Assembly (NCBI GenBank): GCA_027451915.1
Contig: DAIDHU010000562.1
Location: forward strand, 1-7,479
Direction: 5' to 3'
Length of the DNA stretch: 7,479 bases
DNA from: Thiomonas sp.
Lineage (GTDB): Bacteria; Pseudomonadota; Gammaproteobacteria; Burkholderiales; Burkholderiaceae_C
Below, piece by piece: positions 6,281 through 7,479 of this stretch. The translations under genes and the position numbers were made by a program. Position 1 is the first letter of the stretch; each line of letters opens with the position of its first letter. The notes under the pieces were generated by a model. It was not told the DNA's origin. It saw only the letters and a list, made by a program, of their open reading frames with translations, and ran no database searches.

Positions 6281-6931
6281 GGATTGCGCGGCGCGCCCGG
6301 GCCCGGCCGCGGGGGCTTCGTCATCGTCCTCCTGCTCCCAGCCGGTGATCATGGCCCGCAGGTAGGCGCTGGGCGGATGCGAGGTCGTGGCCAGGTACAG
6401 GTGCAGGATGACGAACACCAGCATCATGTAGGCCGCCGCCGTGTGGGTCAGCGCGACCCAGGGCAAGCGCAGCTGCAAGGCCGAAAGGCGCATCCAGGCG
6501 TAGCTGGACGCCAGCAGCAGCATGCCGCTGGCCCACAGCAGCGGGTGGATCATCAGCTTGAGCCACAGGTAGGCCAGGCGCTGCAGCGGGTTGTGCTTGC
6601 GAAAGGGCTCCCTGTGATAGGGATGGTGTTCGCCGAGGAACATGCCCCAGGCGTAGTAGCGCGCCACCACGTACAGGCTGCTCCAGCGCAGGTCGGGGAT
6701 GTAGTTGCGCCAGGCCCCCGTCGTGAAATGCCAGAAGATCGCGAAGGTCCACAGCGTGATCAAGGACCAGGCCGCGATCTCGTGCACCAGCAGGGCCTGC
6801 TGGAAATCCAGGCCGCCGAGCGTGCCGTGGATCTCGAAGCCCGTGAACAGCATGGTCAGGACCAGCCCCGCCTGCGACCAGTGCCAGAAACGCTCGAATC
6901 GGGTGAACAGGTACATGCGCCGGGAGCTCAT
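6278..6931 (-). CDS. Cytochrome b561/b6-type membrane subunit (di-heme b cytochrome)
   Basis: The 217-residue product is an integral membrane b-type cytochrome of the kind that links the quinone pool to a periplasmic redox enzyme (thiosulfate reductase, formate dehydrogenase and Ni-Fe hydrogenase b subunits). It has about four core membrane helices (18-35, 51-70, 126-146, 160-181). Candidate heme-ligand histidines sit in helices: H17 (RFWHW), H50 (VHEIAAW), H163 (LTHTAAAY) and H177 (ILHLYLATT); H68 is another. The family-like KHNPLQRLAYLWLK stretch is at 112-125. A His-rich loop (H102, H103, H106, H113) precedes it, and the tail is acidic (EQEDDDE, 199-205). The ATG at 6931 has AAGGA 7 nt upstream. 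It lies 12 nt after the octaheme cytochrome gene, so that protein is the likely partner. Whether electrons flow to or from quinones cannot be told. Confidence 0.9.
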   Translation of the reverse strand: MSSRRMYLFTRFERFWHWSQAGLVLTMLFTGFEIHGTLGGLDFQQALLVHEIAAWSLITLWTFAIFWHFTTGAWRNYIPDLRWSSLYVVARYYAWGMFLGEHHPYHREPFRKHNPLQRLAYLWLKLMIHPLLWASGMLLLASSYAWMRLSALQLRLPWVALTHTAAAYMMLVFVILHLYLATTSHPPSAYLRAMITGWEQEDDDEAPAAGPGRAAQS

Positions 6932-6938
6932 GGCGTTT

Positions 6939-6943
6939 TCCTT
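6939..6943 (-). promoter_or_regulatory. Shine-Dalgarno of the cytochrome b gene
   Basis: AAGGA on the minus strand starts directly after the octaheme cytochrome TGA (6946-6944) and ends 7 nt before the ATG at 6931. Its spacing matches the other intergenic ribosome binding site of this operon and supports coupled translation. Confidence 0.75.
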
Positions 6944-7479
6944 TCAGCGCCGACGGCGCCACCAGACGACGAGGCGCAGCAAGGCGTGCACCGCGACCCC
7001 CGCCAGGGCCAGCGCCGCCGCGATGCGCCCGATGCGCTCGATCCAGGCGTTGTGGTCGCTGCTTCGCCCCGGGATGTACACCCCGTCGACGTCCTGCAAC
7101 CGCCCGTGGTCGGCGTGGCACTGCATGCAGCGCAAGCTCTGGCCGGCGGGCGCCACCATGTGTTCGATGGGCCAGTACATTTCGGTGCGCACGAAGCCGT
7201 AGTGCCCCGAATAGGGCAGCTTCGCCGCCTTCATGCCCGCGGCGATCGAGGTCTGCCAGTCGTAGCCCATGGTGTAGGCGCTCTTGTCGAAGCCGAAGGA
7301 ATGAAACACCGCGAGCATGCCGGTGCTCGTGTCATAGGGCTGGTTGGTGCGCATGATCTTGAAGGGGAAGATGCGCGACTTGCCGTCCGTCGCGCTGCCC
7401 TCGATGGCATTGATCTGCACCACGCCTCGGGCATCCCGGAAATCGCCCACCCTGGACCCCAGGGTGATCCACCGCTCGA
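6944..7479 (-). CDS. Octaheme c-type cytochrome, tetrathionate reductase family, C-terminal part
   Basis: The frame is open to the right edge, so only about 178 C-terminal codons are visible and most heme sites lie outside. One heme c site, CMQCH, is at 7129-7115, inside MYWPIEHMVAPAGQSLRC followed by MQCHADHGRLQDVDGVYIPGR. I recognise this ending as that of octaheme cytochromes related to Shewanella tetrathionate reductase (OTR). That enzyme reduces tetrathionate, nitrite and hydroxylamine in vitro; the physiological substrate is uncertain in most hosts. The upstream part (RIFPFKIMRTNQPYD..., AVFHSFGFDKSAYTMGYDW) fits the same family. After the heme domain a hydrophobic helix of about 20 residues (IAAALALAGVAVHALLRLVV) and WWRRRR form a C-terminal membrane anchor with a cytoplasmic basic stop. 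A GTG at 7450 is in frame but is internal. The gene leads the visible operon; the catalytic heme and signal peptide cannot be assessed. Confidence 0.8.
   Translation of the reverse strand, partial: ERWITLGSRVGDFRDARGVVQINAIEGSATDGKSRIFPFKIMRTNQPYDTSTGMLAVFHSFGFDKSAYTMGYDWQTSIAAGMKAAKLPYSGHYGFVRTEMYWPIEHMVAPAGQSLRCMQCHADHGRLQDVDGVYIPGRSSDHNAWIERIGRIAAALALAGVAVHALLRLVVWWRRRR

Noticed and set aside
6268..6324. ATG at 6324 as start of the exported protein (19 more residues)
   Set aside because: It lies inside the cytochrome b gene and would place a proline-rich stretch before the signal peptide, whereas the ATG at 6267 has a strong, well-spaced GAGGA.
7440..7450. GTG at 7450 as the real start of the octaheme cytochrome gene
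   Set aside because: The frame continues open to the edge with family-like sequence (RWITLGSRVGDF), and a lone 168-residue start would lack a signal peptide and seven heme sites.

Overview
The window is a dense, GC-rich chromosomal stretch with eight protein genes and no intergenic gap over about 60 bases. Very high GC, the order polA / DUF2782-like gene / homoserine kinase of the aminoglycoside-phosphotransferase type / BPSS1780-like membrane protein, and the BPSS1780-like family itself point to a betaproteobacterium, most likely Burkholderiales. This assignment rests on recalled family and neighbourhood knowledge, not on a search. The octaheme cytochrome gene at the right edge fits a lineage with sulfur or nitrogen oxyanion redox metabolism (a Thiomonas-like organism would be one guess).

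Left part (1-3209): the 3' end of a universal stress protein gene (+) converges on a complete polA (-) encoding full-length DNA polymerase I with all three activities apparently intact. The two stop codons lie in the two arms of one near-perfect hairpin that probably serves as a shared bidirectional terminator.

Middle (3210-5453): a 59-bp divergent region separates polA from a + strand group of three genes: a small secreted DUF2782-like protein, homoserine kinase (thrB, threonine biosynthesis) and a BPSS1780-like polytopic inner-membrane protein. Both divergent start codons have a -10-like hexamer 6-7 nt upstream and no clear Shine-Dalgarno, which suggests leaderless transcripts.

Right part (5473-7479, - strand): a three-gene operon read right to left. 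It holds the 3' end of an octaheme c-type cytochrome gene (tetrathionate reductase family) with a C-terminal membrane anchor, a b-type cytochrome membrane subunit, and an unrecognised exported protein of 264 residues. The genes are 10-12 nt apart, and each stop codon overlaps or abuts the next gene's Shine-Dalgarno sequence, implying translational coupling. A plausible role is electron exchange between the quinone pool and a periplasmic multiheme enzyme, with the exported protein as an uncharacterised accessory. This is the least ordinary part of the window. The rest is conserved housekeeping, and I saw no mobile element, CRISPR array, tRNA or rRNA.
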